Positions 1 to 9,014 of a stretch of 64,000 bases of DNA are shown here, piece by piece (within the stretch, counting starts at the first letter, position 1; each line of letters starts with the position of its first letter). The stretch lies in assembly GCF_002262875.1 (NCBI RefSeq), contig NZ_NKYE01000005.1:62001-126000 (forward strand), given 5' to 3'. The translations under genes and the position numbers were made by a program. The stretch comes from Amycolatopsis antarctica. GTDB lineage: Bacteria; Actinomycetota; Actinomycetes; Mycobacteriales; Pseudonocardiaceae. Under the pieces are notes generated by a model. It saw nothing but the letters and a program-made list of their open reading frames with translations. It made no database searches and had not been told where the DNA came from.

Positions 1-2
1 CG

Positions 3-662
3 TCCAACGAACTGCACTTCACCTGGTCCACCGCCGACTCCTCCGGTGAGGACCACGTCACCACGGCGTACCTGCAGGAGACCGCGGCCGAGGCCGGCCT
101 GGACACGGTGGGCCTGGCGATCGAGGAGATCGGCTGGGACCCGCTGCTCAAGCGATTCGTCGATCTCGAGGAAGCGCCGATGAACACCGTCGTCAAGCTC
201 TACCCGTGGGAATGGGTGGTGGACGAGGAGTTCGGCAAGTTCGCGGCCGAGTCGCTGCCGCAGACGTTGTGGGTCGAGCCGCTGTGGAAGATGCTGCTCT
301 CCAACAAGGCGCTGCTGGCGATCCTCTGGGAGAACTACCCCGGCCACCCGAACCTGCTGCCCGCCTTCCTGGACGACCCCGGCCTGCTCACCGAGTACGT
401 CCGCAAGCCGAAACTCGGGCGTGAGGGTGCCAACGTGCAGATCGTGGCCACCGGCTACGAGACGCAGACCGGTGGCGTCTACGGCGCGGAGGGCTACGTC
501 TACCAGGCCTTCGATCCGCTGCCCGAGTTCGACGGCTTCCGTCCCGCGCTCGGCGCCTGGATCGTCGGCGACAACGCCGCCGGCCTCGGCATCCGGGAGA
601 CCGCCGGGCTGGTCACCGACGACGGCGCGGCCTTCGTGCCGCATCGCATTCCGGAGAAGTAG
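3..662 (+). CDS. Glutathionylspermidine synthase-like ATP-grasp protein (C-terminal part)
   Basis: The reading frame is open from the left edge, so the start lies outside the window; about 219 residues are visible. The sequence resembles the C-terminal half of the GSP_synth family (the synthetase half of E. coli Gss; YgiC/YjfC proteins), ATP-grasp enzymes that form amide bonds. Visible family-like stretches are ELHFTWSTADSSGEDHVTT, the WEW / LWVEPLWKMLLSNKA block and the closing NAAGLGIRETAGLVTDDGAAFVPH. The next gene encodes a DUF350 membrane protein, a pairing also seen as yjfL-yjfC in enterobacteria. Actinomycetes use mycothiol rather than glutathione, so the true substrates are unlikely to be glutathione and spermidine. 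Family assignment is fairly sure, substrate unknown. Confidence 0.8.
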   Translation, partial: SNELHFTWSTADSSGEDHVTTAYLQETAAEAGLDTVGLAIEEIGWDPLLKRFVDLEEAPMNTVVKLYPWEWVVDEEFGKFAAESLPQTLWVEPLWKMLLSNKALLAILWENYPGHPNLLPAFLDDPGLLTEYVRKPKLGREGANVQIVATGYETQTGGVYGAEGYVYQAFDPLPEFDGFRPALGAWIVGDNAAGLGIRETAGLVTDDGAAFVPHRIPEK

Positions 663-752
663 CCGGGCCGGAAACCGGACACTCGGCCCCAACGGGCACA
701 ATCGCCCACCAGAACGTTCCGCGATCATCAACTCGACAACTGGGAGACCCTC

Positions 753-1217
753 GTGACCCTGTCCGCCTCGACGACCCTGGCGTTGTCAGAAACGTTCGGC
801 TCCGACCTGGTCAGGGGCCTCGGTGCGATCCTGCTGTACGGCGTCATCGGCCTGGTGATGATGATCGTCGGTTTCTACGCGATCGACTGGACCACGCCCG
901 GCAAGCTGTCCGACCTGGTGCGAGGCGGCCTGCCGAACGCCGTGATCGTCACCGCCTCGGGCCTGCTGTCGATGGCGTTCATCATCGTGGTCGCGATCTT
1001 CAACTCGGCCAGCGACCTGACCGAGGGCCTGATCACCTCGCTGGTCTACGGCCTCGTCGGCATCATCATCCAGGTGCTGGCCGTCCGGCTGCTCGAATGG
1101 GTCACCAAGATCGACGTGGGCTCCACCATCGAGAGCGACCGCTTCGCCCCGGCGAGCGTCGTCGTCGCCGCCGCGCACCTGGCGCTCGGCTTCATCGTCG
1201 CCGTCGCCATCTCCTGA
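753..1217 (+). CDS. DUF350 family membrane protein (YjfL-like)
   Basis: A 154-residue protein made almost entirely of four hydrophobic helices (about residues 20-45, 60-84, 90-112 and 130-154), as in the DUF350/YjfL family of inner-membrane proteins. The GTG start is preceded by GGGAG seven bases upstream. It lies 90 bp downstream of the glutathionylspermidine-synthase-like gene in the same orientation, and this gene pair recurs across bacteria, so the two probably act together, perhaps in modifying or moving a small peptide or amine. The molecular function of DUF350 is not established. A strong hairpin follows the stop codon, closing the transcript. Confidence 0.8.
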   Translation: MTLSASTTLALSETFGSDLVRGLGAILLYGVIGLVMMIVGFYAIDWTTPGKLSDLVRGGLPNAVIVTASGLLSMAFIIVVAIFNSASDLTEGLITSLVYGLVGIIIQVLAVRLLEWVTKIDVGSTIESDRFAPASVVVAAAHLALGFIVAVAIS

Positions 1218-1232
1218 CGCCGACCGGACACC

Positions 1233-1273
1233 CACGACGGCCGCACCGGTGCGCAACCGGTGCGGCCGTCGTG
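1233..1273 (+). terminator. Intrinsic terminator-like hairpin after DUF350 gene
   Basis: Perfect 17-bp stem (left arm CACGACGGCCGCACCGG at 1233-1249, right arm 1257-1273) around a 7-base loop, 15 bp after the stop codon. No T-run follows, as is common in high-GC actinobacteria. Confidence 0.75.
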
Positions 1274-1428
1274 CGTATTGGGCTGTTCGTGACGCCGTGA
1301 GCCAATTGTGACCCGCTCGTCAGTACGCCGGGTCACCTGGCGTATCACCGTCCGTTCGGCCGTCCCGGCGACCGCCGCGGTGACGGAGGACACCGACGTA
1401 CGGCTCCCCGGCCACTAGCGTGGTCGGC

Positions 1429-2334
1429 GTGCGCCTACTGAGGACACCGGACGACCGGTTCGCCGACCTGCCCGATTTCGACTATCAGCCGACCTATGTG
1501 GACATCCCGGACACCGACGGTGGGCACGTGCGCGTCGCCTACGTAGAGGACGGTCCCGCCGACGGCCCGCCCGTGCTGCTGCTGCACGGGGAGCCGAGCT
1601 GGTCGTTCCTCTACCGCAAGATGATGCCCGTGCTGGCCGAGGCCGGATTCCGGGCGATCGCCCCGGACATGGTGGGTTTCGGCCGTTCCGACAAGCCCGC
1701 CGACATGGTCGACCACAACTACGCCTACCACGTCGAGTGGATGCGCGAGCTGGCGTTCGACGTGCTCGGCCTGACCGGAGTGACCCTGGTCGGGCAGGAC
1801 TGGGGCGGGTTGATCGGCCTGCGGCTGGTCGCCGAGAACCCGGACCGGTTCGCCCGCGTCGTCGCGGCCAACACCGGCCTGCCCACCGGCGACCACGCCA
1901 TGCCGGAGGTCTGGTGGGCGTTTCGCAGGGTCGTCGAGGAAGCGCAGGTGCTCGACGTCGGCAGGCTGGTCCAGTCGGGTTGCCGCACGGAACTGCCCGA
2001 GGACGTCCGGGCCGCCTACGACGCACCGTTCCCGAACGAGATGTACAAGGCGGGCCCCCGGGCGATGCCGGGCATCCTGCCGACCACTCCGGACGATCCG
2101 GCGAGCGCGGCGAACCGCGCGGCCTGGGCCACGCTCGCCGAGCTGGACCTGCCGTTCCTCTGCGCGTTCTCCGACAGCGACCCGATCACCGGCCCGATGG
2201 GCCCGGTGCTGCGGCGTGCCATGAAGGGCGCCGAGGGCATCGACCACCCGACCATCGCCGGCGCCGGGCACTTCCTGCAGGAGGACGCGGGCGCCGACCT
2301 CGCGCACGCGGTCATCGCCTTCGCCGGTACCTGA
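1429..2334 (+). CDS. Haloalkane dehalogenase (alpha/beta hydrolase)
   Basis: A 301-residue alpha/beta hydrolase of haloalkane dehalogenase subfamily I, which cleaves carbon-halogen bonds of haloalkanes hydrolytically. Visible marks are the oxyanion motif HGEPSW (residues 53-58), the nucleophile elbow VGQDWGG with Asp124 and halide-binding Trp125, a probable acid Asp251 in FSDSDP and base His281 in GAGHFLQED. With the start at 1429 the nucleophile is residue 124, the number known for Xanthobacter DhlA, and the N-terminus [11 protein letters not shown] matches the usual family start. A -10 hexamer TAGCGT at 1416-1421 lies 7 nt before this GTG, indicating leaderless expression; an in-frame GTG at 1420 is the alternative. 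Real substrates are unknown. Confidence 0.85.
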   Translation: MRLLRTPDDRFADLPDFDYQPTYVDIPDTDGGHVRVAYVEDGPADGPPVLLLHGEPSWSFLYRKMMPVLAEAGFRAIAPDMVGFGRSDKPADMVDHNYAYHVEWMRELAFDVLGLTGVTLVGQDWGGLIGLRLVAENPDRFARVVAANTGLPTGDHAMPEVWWAFRRVVEEAQVLDVGRLVQSGCRTELPEDVRAAYDAPFPNEMYKAGPRAMPGILPTTPDDPASAANRAAWATLAELDLPFLCAFSDSDPITGPMGPVLRRAMKGAEGIDHPTIAGAGHFLQEDAGADLAHAVIAFAGT

Positions 2335-2352
2335 CCCCCTGGCGCACCCTCA

Positions 2353-2409
2353 CCGCAATATGTCGACGTATTGCGGTCGCGGCGGACGCAATACGTCGAC
2401 ATATTGCGG
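2353..2409. repeat. Dispersed palindromic element, copy A (two palindromes)
   Basis: Two 22-bp palindromes of the form CGCAATAyGTC/GACrTATTGCG at 2354-2375 and 2387-2408, separated by 11 bp. The first differs from perfect symmetry at one position per arm. They lie between the dehalogenase stop and the serS promoter. The same unit with the same 11-bp spacing is found near 25.1 and 39.5 kb; this copy lacks the third palindrome. Confidence 0.85.
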
Positions 2410-2483
2410 ACTTCGGGGGTGGTGGGCGTGGCGAGCGGAAACTGGTTCGAGGACGTTCGCACGCTGCGGCTACGCTCTCCTGC

Positions 2484-3749
2484 GTGATTGACCCAAGGAC
2501 TCTGCGCGAAGACCCGGATGCCGTGCGCGCCTCGCAGCGTGCCCGAGGCGAGGACGAGGCCGTCGTCGACAAGCTCGCCTCTCTGGACGAACGTCGCCGC
2601 TCCGCGATCTCCCGCGCGGACAACCTGCGCGCCGAGCAGAAAACCCTTGGCAAGCAGATCGGCAGGGCATCCGGTGAGGAGCGCGAGACGCTGCTGGCCA
2701 AGGGCAAGGAACTAGCCGCCCAGGTCAAGGCCGCCGAGGCCGAGCAGGGGCAGACCGGCGAGGAGTTCACCGAGCTGCACCGCACCGTGCCCAACCTGGT
2801 GCACCCGGACGCCCCGGCGGGCGGCGAGGACGACTACGTCGTGCTCAAGCACGTCGGCACACCGCGCGAGTTCGACTTCGAGGCGAAGGACCATCTGGAA
2901 CTCGGCGAGGGTCTCGGCGCGCTCGACATGGAGCGCGGCGCGAAGGTCTCCGGCTCGCGGTTCTACTTCCTCACCGGCGTCGGCGCGCAGCTCCAGCTCG
3001 GCCTGCTGAACATGGCCGCCGCGCAGGCCGCGGAGAACGGCTTCCAGTTGATGATCACGCCGACGCTGGTGCGGCCGGAGATCATGGCGGGCACCGGGTT
3101 CCTCGGCGCGCACTCGTCGGAGGTGTACCGGCTGCGCGACGACGATCTGTACCTGGTCGGCACCTCGGAGGTGGCGCTCGCCGGGTACCACTCGGACGAG
3201 ATCCTCGACCTCGCGGAGCCGAAGCGCTTCGCGGGCTGGTCGTCCTGCTACCGCAGGGAAGCGGGCTCGTACGGCAAGGACACCCGCGGCATCATCCGCG
3301 TGCACCAGTTCGACAAGGTCGAGATGTTCACCTACTGCCGTCCCGAGGACGCCGAGGCCGAGCACGACCGGCTGCTCGCCTGGGAGGAGGACATGCTCGC
3401 CAAGATCGAGGTGCCGTACCGGGTGATCGACACCGCGGGTGGCGACCTCGGCACCTCGGCGAGCCGCAAGTTCGACTGCGAGGCCTGGGTTCCCACGCAG
3501 CAGGCGTACCGGGAGCTGACGTCCACCTCGAACTGCACGACGTTCCAGGCGCGCAGGCTCGGCGTCCGCTACCGCGACGAGAACGGCCGGCCGCAGACGG
3601 CGGCGACGCTCAACGGCACGCTCGCCACCACACGCTGGATCGTCGCGATCCTGGAGAACCACCAGCAGGCGGACGGTTCGGTTCGGGTTCCGCAGGCGCT
3701 GCGGCCGTTCCTCGGGGGCCGGGAAGTGCTTACGCCGCAGGGAAAGTGA
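2484..3749 (+). CDS. serS: Seryl-tRNA synthetase
   Basis: Class II aminoacyl-tRNA synthetase of 421 residues, charging tRNA-Ser (and tRNA-Sec where present) with serine. The N-terminal antiparallel coiled-coil arm that grips the long tRNA variable arm covers about residues 25-105 (ALKs and ARGs in heptads). The catalytic core shows motif 2 ([21 protein letters not shown] then [11 protein letters not shown]) and motif 3 ([19 protein letters not shown]). Length is typical. The start is a GTG with a -10 hexamer TACGCT at 2471-2476, 7 nt upstream, so the mRNA is probably leaderless. A strong hairpin follows the stop. No tRNA gene is nearby. Confidence 0.97.
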   Translation: MIDPRTLREDPDAVRASQRARGEDEAVVDKLASLDERRRSAISRADNLRAEQKTLGKQIGRASGEERETLLAKGKELAAQVKAAEAEQGQTGEEFTELHRTVPNLVHPDAPAGGEDDYVVLKHVGTPREFDFEAKDHLELGEGLGALDMERGAKVSGSRFYFLTGVGAQLQLGLLNMAAAQAAENGFQLMITPTLVRPEIMAGTGFLGAHSSEVYRLRDDDLYLVGTSEVALAGYHSDEILDLAEPKRFAGWSSCYRREAGSYGKDTRGIIRVHQFDKVEMFTYCRPEDAEAEHDRLLAWEEDMLAKIEVPYRVIDTAGGDLGTSASRKFDCEAWVPTQQAYRELTSTSNCTTFQARRLGVRYRDENGRPQTAATLNGTLATTRWIVAILENHQQADGSVRVPQALRPFLGGREVLTPQGK

Positions 3750-3754
3750 GGCCC

Positions 3755-3791
3755 GCCCTCCCCGTCGGCGGGCAGTGCCGACGGGGAGGGC
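3755..3791 (+). terminator. Terminator hairpin after serS
   Basis: Perfect 15-bp GC-rich stem, left arm GCCCTCCCCGTCGGC at 3755-3769, right arm 3777-3791, 7-base loop, 5 bp after the serS stop. Confidence 0.85.
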
Positions 3792-3945
3792 GTTCCGGCG
3801 CCGAGTACGGCTTCGACGAGCGCGGTCTCCCCGCCGCCTCGGGTAACCGCGCGGCAACATCCGCCCGGTTCCACCGCGAACCGGCGTGCCCGTTTGACAG
3901 ACTGGGCCACCGATACTCCCGCGAACGTGAAGAAGGCCCGAGGCG

Positions 3946-4965
3946 ATGAACCGTCGACACCTGATCACCGTCGCGTGCGCGCTCGCGTCGACCTCGCTGC
4001 TCGCCTCCTGTGCCTCCTCGATCGCCGGCACGGCGCAACCCGCGGCGGGTGCCCCGTCCGCCCCGCCTGCCCAGCCGGCGCGCAGCGATCCGTGCACGCT
4101 GCTGACGCCGGAACAGGCCACCGGTCTCGGCTACGTCGAGAAGGGCACCTTCACCGACGGCGATCCGGGCGCGCTGCTCCCGCCGACCTGCCGCTGGGAG
4201 GCCGCGGACACGATGGGCGACGTCAACTCGGTATCCATCGCGCTCAGCACCGACATCGCCCTCGAGGAGTACTACGACAGCGCGCAGCCGACCGGGGAGA
4301 AGGAGATCGGCGGGCTGCGCTGGGAGTCCTATGAGGACCCGATCGCCGGGGACAACGGCTGCGACCTCGCCACCAAGATCGGCCGGACCTCGTTCGTGCA
4401 GGTGGCCAGTCTGGACTTCGGTGACGAGCCGAACGCCTGCGCCTCGGTGGAGGCGGTCGCGCCACAGGTCGCCGCGGCGCTGCCCGGCGGCAGCCCCGCC
4501 CCGCCGCCGGTGAACCCGGACGCCGTCCCGGCCACACCGTTGTCCGGTCTCGAACCCTGCGACCTGGTGCCGCTGGAGAAGCTGGAGGCCATGCAGTACA
4601 AGGCGCAGGGCCGCAAGACCGGACAGGGCCGTTCCGGCACCAACACCCCGCCGGGCTGCGAGTGGGAGAGCAACGACCCGGACGCCCGCCTGCTCTACCT
4701 CGCGCTCTTCCTGGACGAGGCCGCCGAGGACATCGCCTACGACGAGCAGGAGGTGGAGAAGTTCGACACCGGCGGCCGGACCTGGGGTGTCTTCAAGGAG
4801 GTCGACAACCCGGACTTCGCGAAGATCTCCTGCTCACTGATCCTGCCGTACGGGCCGAAGTCCGCGGTCAAGATCACCAGCGGGCACTCGGTCGACCCGG
4901 CGAAGACCTGCGACGGCGGCAAGGGCGCCGCCGAGGCCCTCACCCCGGCGCTGCCCCCGGCCTGA
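3946..4965 (+). CDS. DUF3558 lipoprotein with two tandem domains
   Basis: A 339-residue exported lipoprotein. The signal peptide ends in the lipobox LLASC, with the lipidated Cys at residue 22, followed by an Ala/Pro-rich linker. Two DUF3558 domains follow: about residues 47-180 (starts DPCTLLTPEQATGLGY, later TCRWEAAD) and about 198-335 (starts LEPCDLVPLEKLEAMQYKA, later GCEWESNDPD), each with the paired cysteines usual for this family of actinobacterial cell-surface lipoproteins. Most members carry one domain, so this is an internal duplication. Function is not known. Upstream is TTGACA at 3894-3899, but no well spaced -10 goes with it. The gene converges on lhgO. Confidence 0.85.
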   Translation: MNRRHLITVACALASTSLLASCASSIAGTAQPAAGAPSAPPAQPARSDPCTLLTPEQATGLGYVEKGTFTDGDPGALLPPTCRWEAADTMGDVNSVSIALSTDIALEEYYDSAQPTGEKEIGGLRWESYEDPIAGDNGCDLATKIGRTSFVQVASLDFGDEPNACASVEAVAPQVAAALPGGSPAPPPVNPDAVPATPLSGLEPCDLVPLEKLEAMQYKAQGRKTGQGRSGTNTPPGCEWESNDPDARLLYLALFLDEAAEDIAYDEQEVEKFDTGGRTWGVFKEVDNPDFAKISCSLILPYGPKSAVKITSGHSVDPAKTCDGGKGAAEALTPALPPA

Positions 4966-4995
4966 GCCCGTCGCCGGGCGGCCGTGCCGGGTCGC

Positions 4996-6177
4996 TCAGA
5001 TCTGAGCGGCGACGTGCTTGCCGATCTCCAGCGCGCTCGTCGCCGCCGGCGACGGCGCGTTGAGCACGTGCACCTGGTTCGGCGCCGTCTCGATCAGGAA
5101 GTCGTCCACCATCGAACCGTCCGGCAGCAGGGCCTGCGCGCGGACACCCGAACCGTGCCGGACGATGTCCTCAGGTCCGACGGCGGGCACCAGCCGGGCC
5201 AGGCTCGCCGCGAACCGCTTCTTCGACAGCGAGCGCCGCACCTCGTCCAGGCCGATCGGGAAGGCGTACTTGCGGGCCAGGTTCCACGCGCCGGAGTAGC
5301 GGGCCACCTCGGCCAGGTCCTTCGGCGACACGTCCGTCCAGCGGTAGCCCTCGCGGCGCAGCGCCAGCACGGCGTTCGGCCCGGCGTGGACGCTGCCGTC
5401 GATCATCCGGGTCAGGTGCACGCCGAGGAACGGCAGCGAGGCGTCCGGCACCGGGTAGATCAGGCCCTTGACCAGGTGCCTGCGTTCGGGGCGCAGCTCG
5501 TAGTACTCGCCGCGGAAGGGCACGATCTTCGCGCTGGGGGTGACCCCGGCCAGCCGGGCGACCCGGTCAGACTGCAGGCCCGCGCAGTTGACCAGCGCGT
5601 CCGCGCGCAGCACCTCGGTACCGGTCGCGATCTCCACGCCGCTGGTCCGCCCTGGCCGGATGCCCAGCGCGGCCGTGCCGAGCCGCAGGTCGGCGCCCGC
5701 CTCGGTGAGCAGGCGGACGAGGGCCTGGCAGACGGCGGGGAAGTCGATGATGCCGGTGGACTCCACCCGCAGGGCGGCCACGCAGGCGACCTCGGGCTCG
5801 TACTCGCGGGCCTCGTCGGCGGTGATCATCTTCGCGGGGACACCGTTGGCCTCGGCGCGTTCGGCGAGCACCCGCAGGGCGGGCAGTTCCTCGTCCGAGG
5901 TGGCCACCACCAGCTTGCCGCAGACCTCCACCGGAACGTCCTGCTCCCGTGCGAAGTCCACAATGGACCGATTGCCGGCCACGGACATCTTCGCCTTGAA
6001 GGAACCCGGCTTGTAGTACAGCCCGGCGTGGACGACGTTGGAGTTGTGGCCAGTCTGATGGGCGGCCCAGTGGTCTTCCTTCTCCAGCACCGTGACCGCG
6101 TCGCCGCGCCGGGTCAGCTCCCACGCGACGGCCAGGCCGATGATTCCGCCACCGATTACGACAACGTTCTTTCGCAC
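4996..6177 (-). CDS. lhgO: L-2-hydroxyglutarate oxidase (LhgO family)
   Basis: FAD-dependent oxidoreductase of the DAO/LhgO family, 393 residues, which oxidises L-2-hydroxyglutarate to 2-oxoglutarate and recovers a by-product of central metabolism. It starts with the Rossmann dinucleotide motif VVVIGGGIIGLAVAWELTRRG, has the conserved QTGHNSNVVHAGLYYKPGS segment of this subfamily, and a C-terminal FAD-binding stretch (NAPSPAATSALEIGKHVA). The start was set at GTG 6177 rather than an upstream in-frame start because the Rossmann strand begins right after it and a -10 hexamer TACGCT (6191-6186) lies 8 nt upstream, so it is probably leaderless. The stop codon lies in a perfect 16-bp palindrome (4993-5008) facing the convergent lipoprotein gene. 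Confidence 0.88.
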   Translation of the reverse strand: MRKNVVVIGGGIIGLAVAWELTRRGDAVTVLEKEDHWAAHQTGHNSNVVHAGLYYKPGSFKAKMSVAGNRSIVDFAREQDVPVEVCGKLVVATSDEELPALRVLAERAEANGVPAKMITADEAREYEPEVACVAALRVESTGIIDFPAVCQALVRLLTEAGADLRLGTAALGIRPGRTSGVEIATGTEVLRADALVNCAGLQSDRVARLAGVTPSAKIVPFRGEYYELRPERRHLVKGLIYPVPDASLPFLGVHLTRMIDGSVHAGPNAVLALRREGYRWTDVSPKDLAEVARYSGAWNLARKYAFPIGLDEVRRSLSKKRFAASLARLVPAVGPEDIVRHGSGVRAQALLPDGSMVDDFLIETAPNQVHVLNAPSPAATSALEIGKHVAAQI

Positions 6178-6249
6178 GGTCAGCCAGCGTACGTGGGTGG
6201 TTCGGGTCACCTCTGGCGCACCCTGCACCCGCCGAAGCGTGGGGCCGGG

Positions 6250-6918
6250 TCAGCGGGAGACGAGGCCGGCGTCGTGCGCGATCAGGCCCGCCTGCGTGCG
6301 GTTCGCGCAGTCCAGCTTGACCAGCATCCGCGACACGTAACCCTTCACCGTCGCCTCGGTGAGATGCAGCCGCTTGCCGATCTGCGCGTTCGACAGGCCC
6401 TCACCGAGGCAGATCAGCACCTCGGTCTCCCGCTCCGTCAACGCCTCCGCCAGCCGCCTGGCCTGCTGACGGTGCCGGTCGCCCGCGCCGTCGCCGGAGG
6501 CGGCGAGCAGCCTGCGGGCCGCTTCCGGGGAGAGCACCGTGTGCCCGTCGGCCGCCACCCGCACCAGGCCGATCAGGTCCTCCGGCGGCGTCGACTTCAC
6601 CAGGAACCCGGCCGCGCCCGCACGCAGCGCCCGCAGCACGTACTCGTCGGCGTCGAAGGTGGTCAGCACGACGATCACCGGCGCGCCCGGCTTCGACCGG
6701 ATCCGCTCGGTGGCCGCCAGCCCGTCCATCCCCGGCATCCGCAGGTCCATCAGGACGACGTGCGGTTCGTGCCGTTCGACGGCCGCCACCGCCGCCGCGC
6801 CGTGGTGTGCCTGCTCGACGACCTCGATGTCCGGGGCCGAGCCGAGAATGGTGCGCAGGTGGGCGCACACCATGGGCTCGTCGTCGACGACGACGACGCG
6901 AATGGGGTCAGGGCTCAT
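6250..6918 (-). CDS. NarL/LuxR-family response regulator
   Basis: A 222-residue DNA-binding response regulator. The receiver domain (residues about 6-122) has the acidic pair DD at 12-13, the phosphoacceptor Asp58 in HVVLMDLRMPGMDG and the switch Lys in FLVKSTPP. The C-terminal LuxR-type helix-turn-helix (about 155-218) shows LTERETEVLICLGEGLSNAQIGKRL and ATVKGYVSRMLVKL. The start ATG overlaps the kinase stop by four bases (ATGA), so the two are translationally coupled and the upstream kinase is its partner. Targets are unknown; the neighbouring carboxylesterase, transcribed divergently from the kinase, is a candidate. Confidence 0.92.
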   Translation of the reverse strand: MSPDPIRVVVVDDEPMVCAHLRTILGSAPDIEVVEQAHHGAAAVAAVERHEPHVVLMDLRMPGMDGLAATERIRSKPGAPVIVVLTTFDADEYVLRALRAGAAGFLVKSTPPEDLIGLVRVAADGHTVLSPEAARRLLAASGDGAGDRHRQQARRLAEALTERETEVLICLGEGLSNAQIGKRLHLTEATVKGYVSRMLVKLDCANRTQAGLIAHDAGLVSR

Positions 6919-9014
6919 CGGCTCGGCTCTTCCGGGGAGTTCGGCGTGCTGGCGGCCATCGAGGTCGGAACGTACACGGGAAGTGTGGCACCGACGGCGA
7001 ACCCGCCGTCCGCGGTCGCCCCCGCCTCGAACGTCCCGTCCACCAGCTCGACGCGCCGCCGGACGCCGAGCAGCCCGGTCCCGGAACCGCCCGTGGCGAG
7101 ATCCGGATCGTGCCGGTGCGGTGAGGTCGTGGACGCGGGCGGACGTCCGTTGCGGACCGCCACCCGCACCCGTTCCGCCTCGTAGGTCACCCGCACGGCG
7201 ACCTGCGCCCCGTGCGCGTGCTTGCGGATGTTGGTCAGCGCCTCCCCGACGACGCGGTACACCGTCCTGGCGACCGTCGGCGAGAGCGTGGCCGGATCGC
7301 CCCGCAGGTCCAGCTCGACCGGCACGCCGACGGAGGCCGAGTCGGCGGCGAGGCGGCCCAGATCCGCCCCGGAGTCGTCGGCACCCCCGCCGGGGACGTC
7401 GTCGTCCGGCTGCGGGGAGCGCAGCGCCCGCACCAGCGCGTCCAGTTCGGTCAGCGCCTGCCTGCCGTTCGCGGTGAGCTCGGCCGCGGCGTCCCGGGTG
7501 GCGGCCGAGTCGGTCTCGCTGCCCAGCCGCCCGGCACGCGCCAGCATGTCGTGCAGCCGCCGGGCGACGATGCCGTGCATCTCGCCGGCCAGCTCGGCCC
7601 GCTCCGCCGCCCTGGCCCGCTCGGCCAGCAGCCGCTCCTCCCGCTTCGCCCGTGCCGCGCGTTCGGTGAGCGCGGCGATCAGCCTGCGCCGCGCCCCGGC
7701 GTACATGCCGAGCAGTGCGGGCGCGCCGGCGAACACCGCCGCGATCATCGCAACCGACAGATACGGATCCCACGGTCTCGCGGCCAGCACGAGCAGGGTC
7801 AGCACCAGTGCGGCGGCGAGCCGGGGACGCCGGGAGTGGGCGGCCGCCGCGAAGGTCACCAGCGGCGTCGCCATCGGTATCAGCAGCGTCGCCGAGTCCG
7901 CGCCGGCCGGTGCCGCGTCCGGCCCGGTGTAGGCGATCCAGAGCATCAGCAGCGAGTCCGCGATCGAGACGGCGAGGACGATCTGCGGGTACCGCCGCCG
8001 CAGCACCAGTACCGCCGCCACCGGAAGCTGCACCGCCACCCACGGCCACGGCACGCCCCCGCCGAACGAGGGCTCCAGCGCGAAGACGACGGTGATCAGC
8101 ACCGTCACCGCGAACGCCGCGGCCGCGAGCAGCACGTCCGGCCGCCCGATCGGCGGCGGCGCGACCTGCCGCTCGCCGCGCGCCGTGGCCGCCGGGGGCG
8201 GCGCGCAGGCGGGTGGTCGTTCCTGGCGGCCGGCCGAGGGCGCCTTGCGCAGCAAGCCGATCAGGTCGCGCAGCTCCTCCAGCGCCGTGCAACCGGTGGC
8301 GCGCACGGTCTCCGCCGCGTCCCGGGTGGCCCGCTCGGCCGCGGTGATCCCCAGCGCCCCGGCGTGCAGCACCATCAGGCTGATCCGATGCGTCACGATG
8401 TCGTGCAGGTCGGTGGCCAGGCGCGTCCGCTCCTCCCGCCGCGCGTGCTCCGAACCGAGATCGCGTTCGAGTTCCGCCCGTTCCGCCCGTTCGGTCAGGG
8501 TCGCGACGAGCTGGTCCCGCGCCGACAGGTATAGGCCGAACAGCATCGGCACGGAGACGTACAACAGGCCGGCCGCGGCGACGGCCACCGAACCCGGCCA
8601 CGGGCGGACCGCGATCACGGCGAGCAGCGCGGTAAGAACCCAGGCATGGCGCCGGTTCCGGAAGTAGAGATGCGCCGCGTACTGCGGGAAGAACGGCGCG
8701 AGCGGCATCAGCAGGTTGAGCGGATCGTCCGCGGTGGCGAGCGTGCCGGGTGCGATCAGCGTCCACGCCGTCAGTGCGACGGCGGCCGTCCCGGCGACGG
8801 CGAGCGGTCCGCCGAAACCGCGGACGCGGGAGGCGAGCGTCGCGACGCCGACGACCAGGAACCCGAGGGTCCCGGCGAGCGGTCCCAGTTCCGGCTCGCC
8901 ATCCGGCAGGAACAGCGGCAACGCCCATACCAGACCGGCGACGGCCAGCGCGACCGCGACGTCCAGCGTGGCCTCCCGGCCGGACCAGGTCTGCGGTGGC
9001 GAATCGGGCTGCAT
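6915..9014 (-). CDS. Sensor histidine kinase with duplicated membrane and DHp halves
   Basis: A 699-residue HisKA_3-type kinase. The usual architecture of about 400 residues is membrane domain, dimerisation/phosphoacceptor helix and HATPase_c. Here the first two parts occur twice: membrane helices about residues 20-170, then LATDLHDIVTHRISLM with phosphoacceptor His204; a second membrane block about 280-430, then LAGEMHGIVARRLHDML with His480. Only one HATPase_c domain follows (about 570-690, N box EALTNIRKHAHG, G box TGLLGVRRR). The second DHp motif has lost the Asp after His, so the two may differ in activity. ATG 9014 is preceded 6 nt upstream by TACGGT (9026-9021), suggesting a leaderless mRNA. 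Confidence 0.88.
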   Translation of the reverse strand: MQPDSPPQTWSGREATLDVAVALAVAGLVWALPLFLPDGEPELGPLAGTLGFLVVGVATLASRVRGFGGPLAVAGTAAVALTAWTLIAPGTLATADDPLNLLMPLAPFFPQYAAHLYFRNRRHAWVLTALLAVIAVRPWPGSVAVAAAGLLYVSVPMLFGLYLSARDQLVATLTERAERAELERDLGSEHARREERTRLATDLHDIVTHRISLMVLHAGALGITAAERATRDAAETVRATGCTALEELRDLIGLLRKAPSAGRQERPPACAPPPAATARGERQVAPPPIGRPDVLLAAAAFAVTVLITVVFALEPSFGGGVPWPWVAVQLPVAAVLVLRRRYPQIVLAVSIADSLLMLWIAYTGPDAAPAGADSATLLIPMATPLVTFAAAAHSRRPRLAAALVLTLLVLAARPWDPYLSVAMIAAVFAGAPALLGMYAGARRRLIAALTERAARAKREERLLAERARAAERAELAGEMHGIVARRLHDMLARAGRLGSETDSAATRDAAAELTANGRQALTELDALVRALRSPQPDDDVPGGGADDSGADLGRLAADSASVGVPVELDLRGDPATLSPTVARTVYRVVGEALTNIRKHAHGAQVAVRVTYEAERVRVAVRNGRPPASTTSPHRHDPDLATGGSGTGLLGVRRRVELVDGTFEAGATADGGFAVGATLPVYVPTSMAASTPNSPEEPSR

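Noticed and set aside
3894..3919. Promoter with TTGACA -35 for the DUF3558 gene
   Set aside because: The only -10-like sequences (GATACT, TACTCC) are 12-14 bp away instead of about 17, so the call is not supported.
4993..5008. Palindrome CGCTCAGATCTGAGCG as an operator
   Set aside because: It lies over the lhgO stop codon between convergent genes, so at most it is a weak terminator.
4984..7185. 733-codon plus-strand frame opposite lhgO and the response regulator
   Set aside because: Antisense shadow: both minus-strand genes have complete catalytic and domain motifs.
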